Under the pieces are notes generated by a model. The model was not told the origin of the DNA and did no database searches. It saw nothing but the letters and a program-made list of their open reading frames with translations. The translations under genes were made by a program, and so were the position numbers. This document shows positions 1-11,738 of a stretch of DNA of 64,000 nucleotides, in pieces; positions within the stretch are counted from its first letter, which is position 1; each line of letters opens with the position of its first letter. Origin of the DNA: Cryptomeria japonica (lineage: Eukaryota > Streptophyta > Pinopsida > Cupressales > Cupressaceae). The stretch covers positions 39,669,140-39,733,139 of the forward strand of contig NC_081411.1 in assembly GCF_030272615.1 (NCBI RefSeq), in the 5' to 3' direction.

Positions 1-2710
1 TATATTTGTTGGCCAAAATTCTAGCCCAACAACGATCCCGTTCCACACACCACCTCCAATACAATTTAGCAGCCAATGCTTCCCCAAAGAGAATAGACTA
101 CCTTAGACCAAGTCCCCCTGACTACTTCGGGCTACACACTAAGTTCCAATTGATCAGACTCCATTTGGACCAGGACAGATTGTCTGCCCATAAGAATTGC
201 CAAGCCAGATAATCAAATTCCTTCAAGAACCACTTAGGAGCCACATGAAGCATACATCAATAGATCGAAAGAGCCTAAACCACCGACTGAATCAATTGAA
301 CCCTCCCAGCAAAGGATAGCCATCCATGAGTCTAGTGATCAACCTTTGAGTGAAATTTATCCAGAATACCCTGCCAAGACTCCCTAGGAGGTTTGCCCAG
401 AGAAATAGGAATACCCAAGTAGATCAAGGGCAGGGGGCCAACTTGAAATCTCAATATAAGAGAAATCCTCCTTTGAATAGTTTCAGGAGTATTGAAGAAG
501 ATGATAGAAGATTTATCCTCATTGATCAACTGGCTCGAGGCCTCAAGATAAACATCCAAGGCCTTTCACAAATTAGTAGCTTCTCTTACTCGAGCTAACC
601 CCATAAGGGTCGTGTCATCCACAAACTGCAAATGTGACTGCGGCTGGAGGTCATTACCCCATCTCCAACCCTGAATAGTACCCAAACTCACATTCTACTT
701 CATCAGCCTCCCCAAACCCTTAGCCAAAAGAATGAATAAATAAGGTGAGAGAGGGTCCCCCTAGCGAAGACCCCTTGAAGCACCAAACAGCTCAGTATGG
801 TCTCCATTAATAAGCACTGAGAAAGAAGTAGTCATGACACAACTCATAACCCACTAAACCCACTCATCAGTAAAACCAAAGGCCCTGAGGATCTTTTGAA
901 GGAAGGACCACCAGACTCTATCGTATGCCTTAGCCATATCTAGCTTGATAAACATAGCTTTTTCCTTGGATGAAGCCATAGAATGAATGGTCTCCGTAGA
1001 AATTACCACACCATCTAGAATTAGGTGACCTTCCACAAAACTGCTTTGCTCCTCAGAGATGACATTCCCCAAGAACTTCTTCAATCTATCCGCTATTAGC
1101 TTAGAGATGATCTTATAAACCACATTGCAGAGAGAGATAGGGCGAAACTATCCTAGCCGGTCGACCCCTTCACACTTGGGGATAAGAGAAATGAAAGTCG
1201 CATTCAACACCCTAAGCATCTGTTTGTTCCTCTGGGACTCCTGGACAACATCGAATAAATCTAGTTTGATAATATCCCAAAACTCTTGAAAGAATTCCAT
1301 CGGGAACCCATCCGGGCCAGGAGCTTTTCCTTTCCTCATGTGAAAGACAATCCTTTCTAGCTCATCCAATAAACTAGGACACAATAGTTGCTCATTCATC
1401 TCCCCCATGACCAGAGATGGAATGCAATCAAGAACCTGATTCTCCACCACCGAATCCCCTGGGGGGTCCTCCCTGAATTGGGCTTGAAAGAACTGTAACA
1501 ACTCCCTAGAGATCTCCTGCAAGGATAAACACTGCTCACCTCTATTGTTGAATAGAATAGGGATAGAGTTACCATGCCTTCTTGCTTTCACTGAGTTGAA
1601 GAAGAAAGTAGTGTTCTTGTCCCCCTCCTTTAGCCAATCAATATGAGCTCTCTACTTCCAGTATATTTCTTCTCGAAGCTCCCATTCCTCAACCACCTTG
1701 ACAACCCTTTCCCTATCCCTAAGAAGATCTTCAAATGGGCCTTGCTCTCTCATTTTGCTGGTGATCCCATTCAACACCAGTTGAGCAGCATTCTTCACAA
1801 GTAAAATATTCCTGAAGCCTTGGCTGTTCCACTTCTTAAGCTGATACTTAAAAAATTATAACTGCTTGGAAAAAGAGTACATGGCAGTGCAAAAGGGTGG
1901 CTTCCCCCTCCTCCACCACTCTGCAACAAGGCCCTGTAGGGAAGGATCTTGAAGCCACATAAGTTGGAATTTGAAAGAAGGAGAGTGAGCTACCCGAGCC
2001 AAAGAAGAAACCAGCTTGATGGGCCAGTGATCTGACCCTCTCCAGTTGAGAATCTCGGGACTTGTGGACCACCCTCCACCAATCCAGAAACTGGAGACCA
2101 GGAAATGGTCCAGCCTCTCTCCAATCCAATACTCTCCCATCCTCCTATTGTTCCAAGTGAACAAACCATTGCTAGGTTTAATGTCAAAAAGATGCAACAA
2201 GGATATATTATCCTTGAACAAGACAGAAGAAGGTTCCAATTGCATGACACCCCCTTTCTTCTAACTCAACTCAAGGATGGCATTGAAGTCACTTGCCATA
2301 ATCCAAGGATGAAAAGGGGCCAGCCTTTGCATACAAGAAATATGGGACCAAAGGTTTTGCTTACCCTAAAAATCTGTAGGGGCATAGATGTTAGAAAACA
2401 AGATGGGTTCCCTAGTCTCAAGACTAGAGAGGACCCCAGATAAAGAAGATTTGGATGCAACCCACTAGACTGGGTGAAATCTTGAAGGATTCCAAAGACA
2501 TGCCACCCCTCCAGAGGATCTAGCTGCCCGAGCACACTGACACTCGCCTCTCCCCCACAACTTTGGCACTAAACCCATCATACTCTCCACTGAGAGTTTA
2601 GTTTCTTGTAAAAATAGGACATCTGGTGAATGATTCCTAATCAAATCCCGAACAACTTTTTGTCTAGGGCCACTATTCAAGCCCCTCACATTCCATGAAA
2701 GAACAATCAT
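1..2710 (-). pseudogene. LINE ORF2 (endonuclease + reverse transcriptase), broken by stops
   Basis: The frame starts MIVLSWNVRGLNSG, the N-terminus of an APE-type endonuclease. It continues through NIYAPTD and SDFNAI to SDHWPIK at about 2060-2020, the endonuclease C-terminal signature. Reverse transcriptase motifs follow: KAPGPDGFPMEF near 1330, FRPISLCN near 1135, a G-D-P-L-S-P box near 755 and the FVDD active site at 611-625. From 2710 to about 330 all segments lie in one frame, so decay there is by substitution rather than indels. Examples of stops are TAG at 2465-2467, 2366-2368, 1652-1654 and 761-763. The last replaces the glutamine of the near-invariant RGLRQGDPLSP motif. Frame is retained towards position 1, where the region after the RT palm begins. 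Confidence 0.92.
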
Positions 2711-4046
2711 TTAGGGGGATTGGAAAAATGTGAATCCAAAGTCTTTACTGACCCTGACTCAACCAAGTTCTCCCCTATCAATTTGATGTTATCTAGATCC
2801 TTCTTTCTACCAGCCTTTGAGCTCTTCTTTGAAGCACTTTTCTTAATATCTTTCTGATACAAACCCAGGAGGATGGAGGACTTATTACTTTTCACCCCAG
2901 TTGAGTCCAATTTCAAAGCTATTGGAGAACCCTTCCCCTCAACCAAATTCTCCTCCAAACTAGGAGTGGGTTCTAGCTAGACCCCTACAAGCCGATCCAT
3001 CTCCATCTGTTGGATTCCAAGTAGTAGTAGGGCCTAAGTAGAGTCCTCAATTACACTTTCTGGTGCCCACCCTAATGCACCTTGATCCAGAGGGATAAAC
3101 CCTGGATTAATTTCCTAGTGGCTAAGATCGTCCAGGACCTCAAATATGTTGAAGGAATCCTCCCCTTGTCTCTCCTATAAGGGCCTCTTTTGTCCTTGGT
3201 TCTTGTTCTTTGTCTTAACTACAATATAACCATCGGTACCCTCAACCTTGACTGACATGGCAGCTTTCCCTTTCTCAGCCCTATCTGGGCTCGGGTCTGA
3301 CTACTGAGATTGGCGCACCGCTAGTTTATATCTAGGACATTTATGTTGTAAATGACCATACTCATGACACAGACGACACCAAAATGGTAGAGTCTCATTA
3401 TCTAGCTACTGAACCCAAGAATAAGAACCTATGCACATATCTATAGCATCTGGCAATGGTTTACTAAGATCAATTTCAACACAAATGCGTGCGAAGGTCA
3501 TTACCTTTCTCCCTAGGGTTTGCGTTGAAGATCCCTCTGGCCTCCCTAACAAAGCAACAAGCATCCGTAGCACGTCCTCTTGACAACATTCCATAGGAAA
3601 ACATGGTGGCCGAACCCACACTGGAACCCTATTAGGGAGCTCCTCAAAAAGATTAAACCTTGCATGCCAAGGTTTGATGAACAGACCCACTTGCTTGTAC
3701 AAATATGGGCCGCCTTCAAATACCCTATGGCAATCCTTCATGCAGTTGAAAGTAAGCATGAAATGTTATTTTCCAATAGCATAATCTCCATTTCCCCTTT
3801 CGGTGCCCAAGTCCTCTACGCCTAGCTTTCCAAAAACTGCAAGGATGCCCTCATTCCCTAAAACTTGCAATAAAGGGAGTGTTTTGAAAACTAATCAATG
3901 TCTTCAGCTATCATCTCAGGAGGAATGACCAACTTCAGCCTCTCATTGCATCTCTACAAACATACATTAATCTTCATAATGCGAGAACTCCCAAAACTCC
4001 CATTCCCAGAATTATATGAAAAGAGATTATTGTTAAAAGTCTTCAT
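2707..4046 (-). pseudogene. LINE ORF1 (RNA-binding, DUF4283 + CCHC knuckle), decayed
   Basis: A likely start is the ATG at 4046-4044 (MKTFNNNLFSYN). The first part, to about 3765, has several stops. The frame then shifts by one phase near 3760, and the conserved block MLTFNCMKDCHRVFEGGPYL runs to about 3406; this is the DUF4283-type core of plant LINE ORF1. A zinc knuckle C-x2-C-x4-H-x4-C (CRLCHEYGHLQHKC) lies at 3378-3337. The tail (2958-2710) is lysine/serine-rich, as expected of a nucleic-acid-binding C-terminus. The stop codon TGA (2709-2707) overlaps the ORF2 ATG. Recognition of the family is by motif and memory of plant LINEs; stops and the frameshift make it non-functional. Confidence 0.85.
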
Positions 4047-4560
4047 ACTCTAAAGTGGGGGTTTTGAGCCCACCATAGCCCGTAAATTCATAGCTAACGC
4101 ATCCAATGAAGCCTCACCACCAAGAGTCGACATCAGAACAACAAAAATAAAATACGAGGACCAACCACCCCCACCCCAAAGGGGCCACCCAAGGAAGCAC
4201 ACCTCCCAAGGTACCCCCCCTCCCACACCACCGAAAGGAAGGCTTGCCGACACCCCCAGAACCACGGGAAGAGAACCACAACAACCTGGAACCCCACCCC
4301 CACACAGCCAAAACCTTGTCCCACGTAGCCTCAACCCTGCCCCCGCACAGCCAAAGCGCCCCCCAAAACCCCTGCAACACCCACCTCACCCAACACCACC
4401 CCTGCAACCGCTGAGATCCTTGAACCCCCTACAAATCCCTTCCCTGTTGCACTTGCAAACACCCCCAACGTGAGCTAGGGCCACAAAACCCTAGCTCGGC
4501 CGCTCAGACACCCCCGCATGCACACCATTCATCTAAAACAAAAATCCCAATGATCAATAT
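4047..4560 (-). other. C-rich (plus strand) LINE 5' leader
   Basis: About 400 bases here are strongly C-rich on the plus strand (G-rich on the LINE sense strand), unlike the AT-rich flanks. The G-rich character and the position just upstream of ORF1 fit a LINE 5' UTR. Composition falls abruptly into ATT repeats and A/T runs after about 4555, which I take as the 5' boundary. Open frames here (for example 4407-4114 minus, rich in Gly and Trp) are products of composition and are not called. Confidence 0.5.
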
Positions 4561-5110
4561 TATTATTATTATTATTTTTTATTTTTTTTATTAATTTCAA
4601 TTTTTATTTTTTTTAACATACAATAACCTAAAAACCAGTAAATTCTATTTTCAACCAAAATTTATTTCCAATCAAATTTATTAAAAGGGAAATTAATTAA
4701 TACATAATTTCTCCAAAATAATATAATAAAACAATTTCCCTTAACTTTTAATAACACGACAAATTTAATTAATGATTAAATTTATTTATAAAATAACTAA
4801 ATAATTCCACAGAGATAGACAAATATTAAAAAGGACTGCTATAGCCAACTATCGAAGTAAAAATCAAACAAGAGGGAATGATTTCTCTGGTAAATCTCAT
4901 TCCTCCCAAATATTGCAATTTCCATGCACAATAAAAATCTTGGCAAAATTTGCCATAATAACTTTTCCAAATCTTCTCAAAATTTTAATCTAAAAAAACC
5001 CAGAAAATAACTTCTTTCCGTAAACCAAAAATTAACTTCAGGAATGGACATTAGCCAAGAACAAGAAATAATCAGACAAAATTTTAGATTTGACAAACAT
5101 CTTAACACAC

Positions 5111-5452
5111 ACATCATTCAAAAAGAAGAAATAAATAAAATATTTTCTTTAAAACAAACAATCAAATAAAGCCACCCAACCTGGTATAGCTTTCCTGGAA
5201 GAAATTTGTAGAAGAGAACCAATCTTTCAACAAGCTTCCAAATAAATTTCTCTTCACCTAAATCCCTGACCTGTTTCCCGACACATCATTCAGAAAGAAG
5301 AAATAAGTAAAATATTTTCTTTAAAACAAACAATCAAACGAAGCCACCCATCCTAGTATAGCTTTCCTGGAAGAAATTTGTAGAAAGGAACCAATCTTTC
5401 AACAAGCTTCCAAATAAATTTCTCTTCACCTAAATCCTTGACCTGTTTCCTG
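5111..5452. repeat. Tandem duplication, 172-bp unit, two copies
   Basis: The segment starting ACATCATTC at 5111 recurs at 5283. Both copies carry the same landmarks in the same order: AAATATTTTCTTTAAAACAA, a TAGCTTTCCTGGAAGAAATT block, and CACCTAAATCC..GACCTGTTTCC at the end. A few substitutions separate them. Short unit and non-coding content suggest a local duplication. Confidence 0.9.
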
Positions 5453-5693
5453 TGTCTCTCTAAAATAAAGACCTATTCCCCTTTTTAAACTAAAGTTCTA
5501 GGTTGAATATATTTTTCCCAAAAACCTAAATTTAGCAATAAAAGCAATTTTATTTTCTTTTCTAATTTTCTAACAAAGGATAAGTTAACATGCAATAATT
5601 AAAAATCATTTTTCTTTCTTTTCTTTTCTCATGCAAATTAATTAATTTTCTAAATAAAGAAATTAAAGTAATACTTCAATTCTAATTAATTTT

Positions 5694-5770
5694 TTTATTC
5701 ATTTATTTATTTATTTATTCTTTTATTCTTTTATTTATTTATTCATTCTTTTATTCTTTTATTTATTTTT
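5694..5770. repeat. Simple repeat of ATTT/ATTC units
   Basis: An imperfect run of TTTA and TTCTTTTA units on the plus strand, plain low-complexity sequence. Confidence 0.9.
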
Positions 5771-6560
5771 AATTCTAGGAAACAATAAATGAAATTAATT
5801 TAATTTATTTTTGACTAAAATTTAAATAAAATATATTTCCAATATCATGCAGCTTGCAATTTAATTTAATAATGTCATTTTAATTAATTAAATTTATAAT
5901 CTCAATGCATTAAATCCATAATTCAAAAATACCAACTATGAGATAGCTCCAAAAATTTAATTAATTAATTAAATACACTAAAACACACAAATTGAACAAA
6001 CCTCAAGCAAATACTCATAAAAAGATCAAATGACAAAATATGAAGGCCGAACAAACTGATAGGACGACCAACTGACAACACTCACATGAGTGTAATTGAG
6101 TAAAAATAGGGTCAACTACTACCTCCTCCACTTCCATCGGACAATATAAGGCACACTCAAACCTATGAAGCCAGGTGGAAATGATACCCCGTACCTACCT
6201 GGTACTTGTACCTGCAATATCCTGCATCACTGAACCACACATGCATCTATACAATATAGAAAACACGACATACACACGGATGAAGGAGAATCGCAATGTT
6301 CCCTGCCTCACTGAAATGAGTGAAGGAAAATCGTCCCCTTGCATCTAATACACTTGCAGGGACACAACATATAATTTCACATTGCATAGATAAAGTAAAG
6401 TGTCAGTACATAGCAATAATCCATAAAATGCCATAAATCACAAGTACTGAAATACCGAAAATAAATTATGCATCTCATATCTAGATAAAGCATGAAATAG
6501 TGTCATATAAGTCTTATTAACACATCATGGTAATGTATCCATTGAAAGTAAACAATAATA

Positions 6561-8045
6561 AAATATGAGTCTTATAAGTTCAAACGAGGAAGAGTACTAC
6601 AGGTTCTTCAAGTATATTTTATTGATTTTGGGGAGAGTTTATTATTTTTATTTTCTTTAATAAGACTGATAGAGATTCCTAATTTTGATCTTCTCTTGGC
6701 TTCATTGAATTTTACCCCATTCTGGATCTAACTACTCTCTCTTCTTTTGAAATATCGAGATATGAAAGTAGTATAAATTTTAGCTAACGAAATGGGCATT
6801 TTTTGAACCATGATATCAAAACCTTTGAATATATAGAACTACCCATTTAGTTTTGCATTTTGTTGGACTTGAAGAAACCATTTTCAAAAAATTATTTTAT
6901 TCAATTCAAATTTTTTTATGATCTCAAAAAATAATTATAGATGACCCAGTAGTTGTTGATAATGACATTCATAAATTTGGACATTTCACTTCATATTGTT
7001 AGGCCATGAGACAAGAAGATATCAAGGTGTGTGAGGATTTGATTTCTACTTAAAATTCATGTTCATTAGCCCAAAAGAAATATTATATGCTTTTTCAAAA
7101 ATAGGTTAATTATGGTGGATTGAACCTAAGGAGAAAACATGTGATACATCTCTTTTGGCTTGTTCTTTACATGATCTAGTACTATCTCATTCATCTTTTA
7201 TTGATATGGTGAAAATTTTGGAAAATCAATTTAAGGTCCATGAAACGGGGAAGACCTTGACCTTCTCCCAGATGCAAAACTGGTCTTTGAAACTATTTTT
7301 TAATAAATAATAGAGCATAAATAACTATCCAAGGGATCTAGGATTTTGTAAAAAACAAATAATGTTTGAGATTTCAAATCTTAAAAACCGTCATTTTGGT
7401 AATATATCTCTCTTTCATCCCTCACTACCTCAAGTCACGCATCCCCTCTACTATCGGTTGAATTGAGTACACTGGACTCCATTTTCAAAGGTTCTACTTA
7501 TCATAAATCAGGGACCACCTCTTTGATAAATTCTAAGCCTCAAACTATCTTCCTACAAAGTAATGTTCTTTAGAAGAGGTATAGCTTGTTAGGATATTCT
7601 AGAGAGGCAATCAGTCTTTTTCTTTTAGATCTCAAAGATCCCTTTTTAGTAGGAGATTTTGAAAATATTGTGGAGGAAATCTTGTTTAAGGCATGCAAAT
7701 AGAAACTAGTAGAAATAGAAAATTTGGTGGCCAATGAAGATGGGGTTGGAGAAAAGGTGTTTGAAGATGAGGTGAAATATGATAAATATGAACATATTGT
7801 CCAAAGTTTAGATTACAGGTGCTCTATTTAAAATCTAGAAGAGGTTTAGATTAAAATTTGTTTGGAAGATCCTGATTCGAAAATCTAATTCAATTTTGTT
7901 ATTCATAAAATGCCTTTATCATTAAACATGAAGGGACCTCCTAAAAAGTTTAAAGGTAATGGAGCTATAACCTAAAAAAAGTGAAAAAAATGAAGGAAGA
8001 AACCAAAGCAAAGAATCAAACAACATTGGATTATAAAATGAGATA
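6561..8045 (+). other. Decayed sequence, possibly LINE ORF1 remnant in its last part
   Basis: Short frames with coding-like composition are scattered through 6930-8045, broken by many stops. The last 150 bases read as a Lys/Pro-rich tail (KGPPKKFKG near 7930) just upstream of the LINE endonuclease start at 8046, the position where a LINE ORF1 tail would be. I could not see a zinc knuckle. The rest has no recognisable content. Confidence 0.35.
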
Positions 8046-8370
8046 GTGGAGAACTTGTTGTTCTCCACAAGAGTCGTCAAAATCATTACATGGAATGTCA
8101 GGGTATTAAATGCACCTAACAATAGATGCCTTATCAAGTCTCAACTAGAGTCTTTAGGGGCGAACTTGGTTATATTACAGGAGACTAAATTTTTAGAAGG
8201 AGAGAATTCCCAACCATTTGGTATGTGGAAGAAATGGAAATTCATGACTTCTCCTTCTCTAGGTGCTTCGGGAGGACTAGCTATCTTGTGGTGAGGAAAT
8301 AATATTTAGGTGCATAGAATTCAAGTTAAAGCTGATTTTCTATAGGTAAAGATCACTATGGATCACTACT
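8046..8370 (+). pseudogene. LINE endonuclease N-terminal fragment
   Basis: The frame contains IITWNVRVLNAPNNRCLIKS, ILQETKF and GASGGLAILW, which are the first conserved blocks of the LINE APE-type endonuclease (metal-binding N, catalytic E in QETK). The reading continues for about 25 codons past a stop at 8292-8294, with TAG stops, then homology ends near 8370 where an unrelated dispersed repeat begins. Neither the rest of the endonuclease nor the reverse transcriptase is present. Plus-strand orientation, opposite to the LINE at 1-4530, and a different sequence make it a separate element. Confidence 0.82.
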
Positions 8371-8420
8371 CACAACCATGAATTTCATTCTGAAGAAGCA
8401 TGTTCTAGATACTCTTTCAC

Positions 8421-9280
8421 TCTACAATATCTGCGATCTAGTGAGTGGAATAGCCTAAACACAGCAAGGGAACTCATCTTTTTCAGACAACTATTACAAG
8501 TGAGATGCTCCGAATCTGTGTTATACTGGTAGTTACGACTAAATTGATTATGATTTCTAACAACAACAATGAAACCGATGTTTTTCTGATTAACATTATG
8601 AACCGCCGCTTTTCATGACTGTTTTCCTATGCCAAAGTGCTTGCAGTCGGTTGAGTGAGGAAAGAAAGTCTGGCAAACAATAAACTTTTCAACTGTGAGC
8701 GCCCAACTCTTTCACTCTACATGCTCAAGAAGAAAGAACATTTTTCCTACCCAAATTTTTCAACTGTGACCGCCCAACTCTTTCACTGCTTTCAATTTTT
8801 TGGCGTTCGTAACACACATTCTTGGATGCAGGTATTAAAGTCAATTGAGGAAAGATGTTTTTTTGTAAGCTAGCTATCGCAGGTCGCTGCTTCCACTTGA
8901 ATTTTCACCTGAAAGTCTCATCGACCTTTATTATGATGTTGACTTGCCCAATATTGTAGGTTTACGTTGATATGACATTTTAATAGCCCTAGTGGAAAAC
9001 GCTTTGCAACCACCCCACGTTTTGTAAGGCTGAAATCTCTAGTTAGAAATAGGTGAAAAGTATTGGAGAGAGAAAATTCTAGAAGAGAAGTTAAATATAT
9101 TTCTTTATTCTTTTCTTAAAAGATTCTTATCATATCAATTAAATAGATTATAAGATAAAAAATAATGTTCTAAAAATAAATTATAAACTTTTAAAAATGT
9201 ATTTAGTTTTAAATTTTTTAGTTGTGCAATTTATGATATGTATGCATTTATTTGGTTTTGTTTGGAAAAGTAAAAATGGT
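8421..9280. repeat. Dispersed repeat, copy 1 (partner at 27598-28890)
   Basis: The order of matching blocks is the same in both copies: a GATCTnnTGAGTGGAAT start, CAGGGAACTGATC-like, AATTGATTA, TTTTCATGACTGTTTTC, ACTTTTCAACTGT, AAGTCAATT(G/C)AGGAAAG, TAAGCTAGCTATC, TTGATATGACATTT, GAAATAGGTGAAAAG and TATGATATGTAT. Copy 1 also has a local duplication: the phrase TTTTCAACTGTGAnCGCCC occurs at about 8686 and 8756. No long ORF or terminal inverted repeat is visible, so the class is unknown; an old LTR or a duplicated gene flank are both possible. Confidence 0.75.
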
Positions 9281-9375
9281 TCATATTATGTGTAATGATT
9301 ATCTTTTGTTTTGGGTTTATTTTAGCTAAGTTATATCTTTTAGACAATTGCAACCATAGAGGTGATATGAATATT

Positions 9376-9835
9376 TGTTAAGTGTTGATACATAATCAAA
9401 TTTATACTAATTTTTTTGGTGTGAACAAGGCTATTTTCAATGTGAGTTCTCCTTTGTAGTGTGAACAAGACATATTATCTAACTAACCATTAGTTAGGTC
9501 CTATTCATTCATTTTCACATGTTGTGTTTACTCCTAGAGTTAAGAATATTTCTAGAAGTCTGTAAAACACATGTGATCTTATCCATAGTTGTCACATGGT
9601 ATAAGATTAAGATGCTTTTCAACATCTTAGTAAATAATATCTCCCAATTTTATGCACACCAAATTGAAAGCTATGTACATTTTGATTGTAGCTTTTTATC
9701 AATTGATCATAATTCCTTTGACACCATAATCAGGCATCTATTTCTCTTGTTTTTCTCTTGTAGAAAGAAATTTTGGATTTAATAGGTGGTCCTTAGAAAT
9801 TGAGTCAATTAGTGACTCCACCATGGTATCAGAGG
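9376..9835 (+). mobile_element. Worn LTR end with tRNA-iMet primer site (Copia-type), remnant
   Basis: TGGTATCAGAGG at 9824-9835 matches the usual plant primer-binding site for initiator methionine tRNA and directly follows CA (9822-9823), as at an LTR 3' end. A TG at 9376 gives a plausible LTR of about 450 bp, but I found no second LTR and no coding domain nearby, so the left end is a guess. Confidence 0.45.
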
Positions 9836-11224
9836 TTTATATCTATTATATAATTCTTCAAATCAAAGATCACAAGGTAGGAGGTTTTTTTAGGTGCACT
9901 GTAGAGTGAAATAGGTCTCATCATTGAGTCTTAAAGACCCTAAAAATATCCATTTTCATATATAGAAATCTATATTTTAGAATGCATGATATAAATTGAG
10001 TTTAAAGATCTAAATTTTTTAAAAAAGGTGTATAGAATCTCATATGTTCAATTGTAAAGAATCTAAATAGTATAGATACATACTAATCATACTAGTCTAT
10101 ATTGTTTTCAAATTATTCAGTAACATATATAGTACTATGTATAGTCTGTGTACTCTACCTAAATTAGTCAGTGTTATTCAACTACCATCGATATGATTTT
10201 AGGGATTTTCCATTAAAATTTGGGTAAGATGATTCAACAGAAAATATAGATGCCCAATAACAAGAAAGGTGTTATGGTTGGCTATGCGCAACCCATAGGC
10301 GATAATCCTAGAAAGTGGTTTTACCATTTTCACCTTCATGATTTCCACTTCCTTGGTGGTTCTACACTAAAGCACATGTAGTGGACAAAAAAGTTCGACT
10401 ATCTAAAATCAATCTATGCCACTTTGAATTTGCACCCATGCTAGTAGCACCACTATCCCTACACCACTTTGAATTTGCACCCATGCTAGTAGCACCAATA
10501 TCCCTCAACTAGAAAATTGCTATTACTCTCAATTTACAAGTCTAAAGAAGTTATTTTTTTAATATCTTTTTTATTAGTATATTAAGTTTTTAGAATAAGG
10601 TATCATTAAAAAAAGTTTGATTTTATTAATTTAGAGTGAAGTTGGTGAGTAATATTGGTGATTTAATTTACATTATTTTTTTATTTTTTTGCATTTGATC
10701 TCATAACATTTTGTGATTCTTGTGTCATTGGAAACATACTAAGGATCTCCATACACACATTCATCATAGTTTCTAGATTCAACCTCACATACATTCAATT
10801 TAGTGTGTCAAATATTTGCATTCTAGATGATTAATTAGACATCCATGCATTTGAAGAAGTTTTATTTTAAGAAAATGGCTCCATTTGATCTACTTAATAT
10901 CTATTGAGATTTATGATATTTGTCTTGGAATGCATTTATTTTTTGAAAAATGATATTTTCTTGTTGTTTAAGGCATTTGGTTGTTGATATAGATCTCTAT
11001 ATTCCTTAATATATCAACATAGAAACATGTTGACATCTGAAGGGAAAATATGAAGACTTGTTTTTTCTTGTATTTATTCATTCATGTGACTTCAAAGTGG
11101 TGGTGGTGTGTTGCATAACACCCTAAGAGGCATAGTTATCAATCTATCTCTAGAAGCTTGCATGGCATATAATATTTTATTTATCATTTGGAATAGAAAG
11201 GCTAACTAGTTTGATCCTTTAGGC
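9836..11224. other. Intergenic; short 45-bp duplication at 10419-10508
   Basis: No gene recognised. A short open stretch near 10255 reads PNNKKGVMVGYAQPIGD and is broken soon after; it might be a gag scrap of the element whose primer site lies at 9824. At 10419-10508 a 45-bp unit beginning CCACTTTGAATTTGCACCC is present twice in tandem, almost unchanged, so it is a recent slip or duplication. Confidence 0.5.
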
Positions 11225-11229
11225 ATTTA
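11225..11229. repeat. Target-site duplication (ATTTA), left copy
   Basis: ATTTA sits immediately before the 5' LTR and recurs at 16317-16321 immediately after the 3' LTR. A 5-bp duplication is the norm for LTR retrotransposon integration. Confidence 0.93.
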
Positions 11230-11726
11230 TGTTGGTGTAAATAATTATTCATCATGGATATTATTACACTTACTTAAGTTTACTTAGGATAATGCATTTC
11301 ATAGTAGTTTGGATATGAGACACTTGGGTGTTTGTGCCACATTGGGATAGTGTGTGTAGGAGAAATTCCACCTCTTATGGTGTTGATCTTGTTATTACAC
11401 TATCATATCCACTTATTGTGGAGTGATAATTCCACCTTTGGTGGGTGATCCACCTCATGTGGAATATTGTATTATTTCTCCTACCTACCCACACCTATTT
11501 CCTACCTACCCTTGTTTCTTATTGAGCCACATGTCATACTTGTGTGCTCATACATATCCCTAGCCTTGCCTATATAAGCAGGCTCATCTACATTGTATGT
11601 AACAACAACAACTTTTGAACAATCATTGATCATTTTCTATTAATGAGAATACAGTTTATTCTTATCCCATATTATGTCTCTTTCATGTACATTTCAATGA
11701 CTTCTTGATCTTGGCAAAATCCAACA
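11230..11726 (+). repeat. 5' LTR (497 bp)
   Basis: Begins TGTTGGTGTAAATAATTATT and ends TTGGCAAAATCCAACA, giving the short inverted ends TGTTGG..CCAACA. A TATA box TATATAAG at 11571-11578 should set the start of the RNA a few tens of bases downstream. The copy at 15820-16316 appears identical. Confidence 0.95.
11571..11578 (+). promoter_or_regulatory. TATA box of the 5' LTR
   Basis: TATATAAG lies about 150 bp before the LTR end, the usual place for the U3/R boundary in a short Copia LTR. The same octamer is at 16161-16168 in the 3' LTR. Confidence 0.7.
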
Positions 11727-11738
11727 TGGTATCAGAGC
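11727..11738 (+). promoter_or_regulatory. Primer-binding site (initiator Met-tRNA)
   Basis: TGGTATCAGAGC directly follows the LTR with no spacer and is complementary to the 3' end of plant initiator methionine tRNA, the standard primer of Copia elements. Confidence 0.93.

Larger units (their letters stand above)
1..4530 (-). mobile_element. LINE (plant L1-like non-LTR retrotransposon), decayed, 3' end off window
   Basis: Read on the minus strand this runs from a C-rich leader (about 4530-4047) through ORF1 (4046-2707) into ORF2 (2710 to the window edge). ORF1 carries a DUF4283-like region and a CCHC knuckle; ORF2 has an endonuclease followed by a reverse transcriptase with an FVDD catalytic box. 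That order is diagnostic of plant L1-type LINEs. The 3' part of ORF2, the 3' UTR and the poly(A) tail would lie before position 1. Many in-frame stops show the copy is dead. No target duplication can be checked because one end is missing. Confidence 0.9.
4561..6560. other. AT-rich intergenic stretch, no gene seen
   Basis: No coding signal on either strand. It holds an ATT run at the LINE edge, a 172-bp tandem duplication (5111-5452) and a pyrimidine-purine simple repeat (5694-5770). The part at 6080-6560 is less AT-biased and could be an old LTR, but I found no partner or primer site. Confidence 0.6.

Noticed and set aside
4050-4407. Gly/Trp/Val-rich minus-strand frames
   Set aside because: Products of G-rich composition in the LINE leader; three frames are open at once with no motif.
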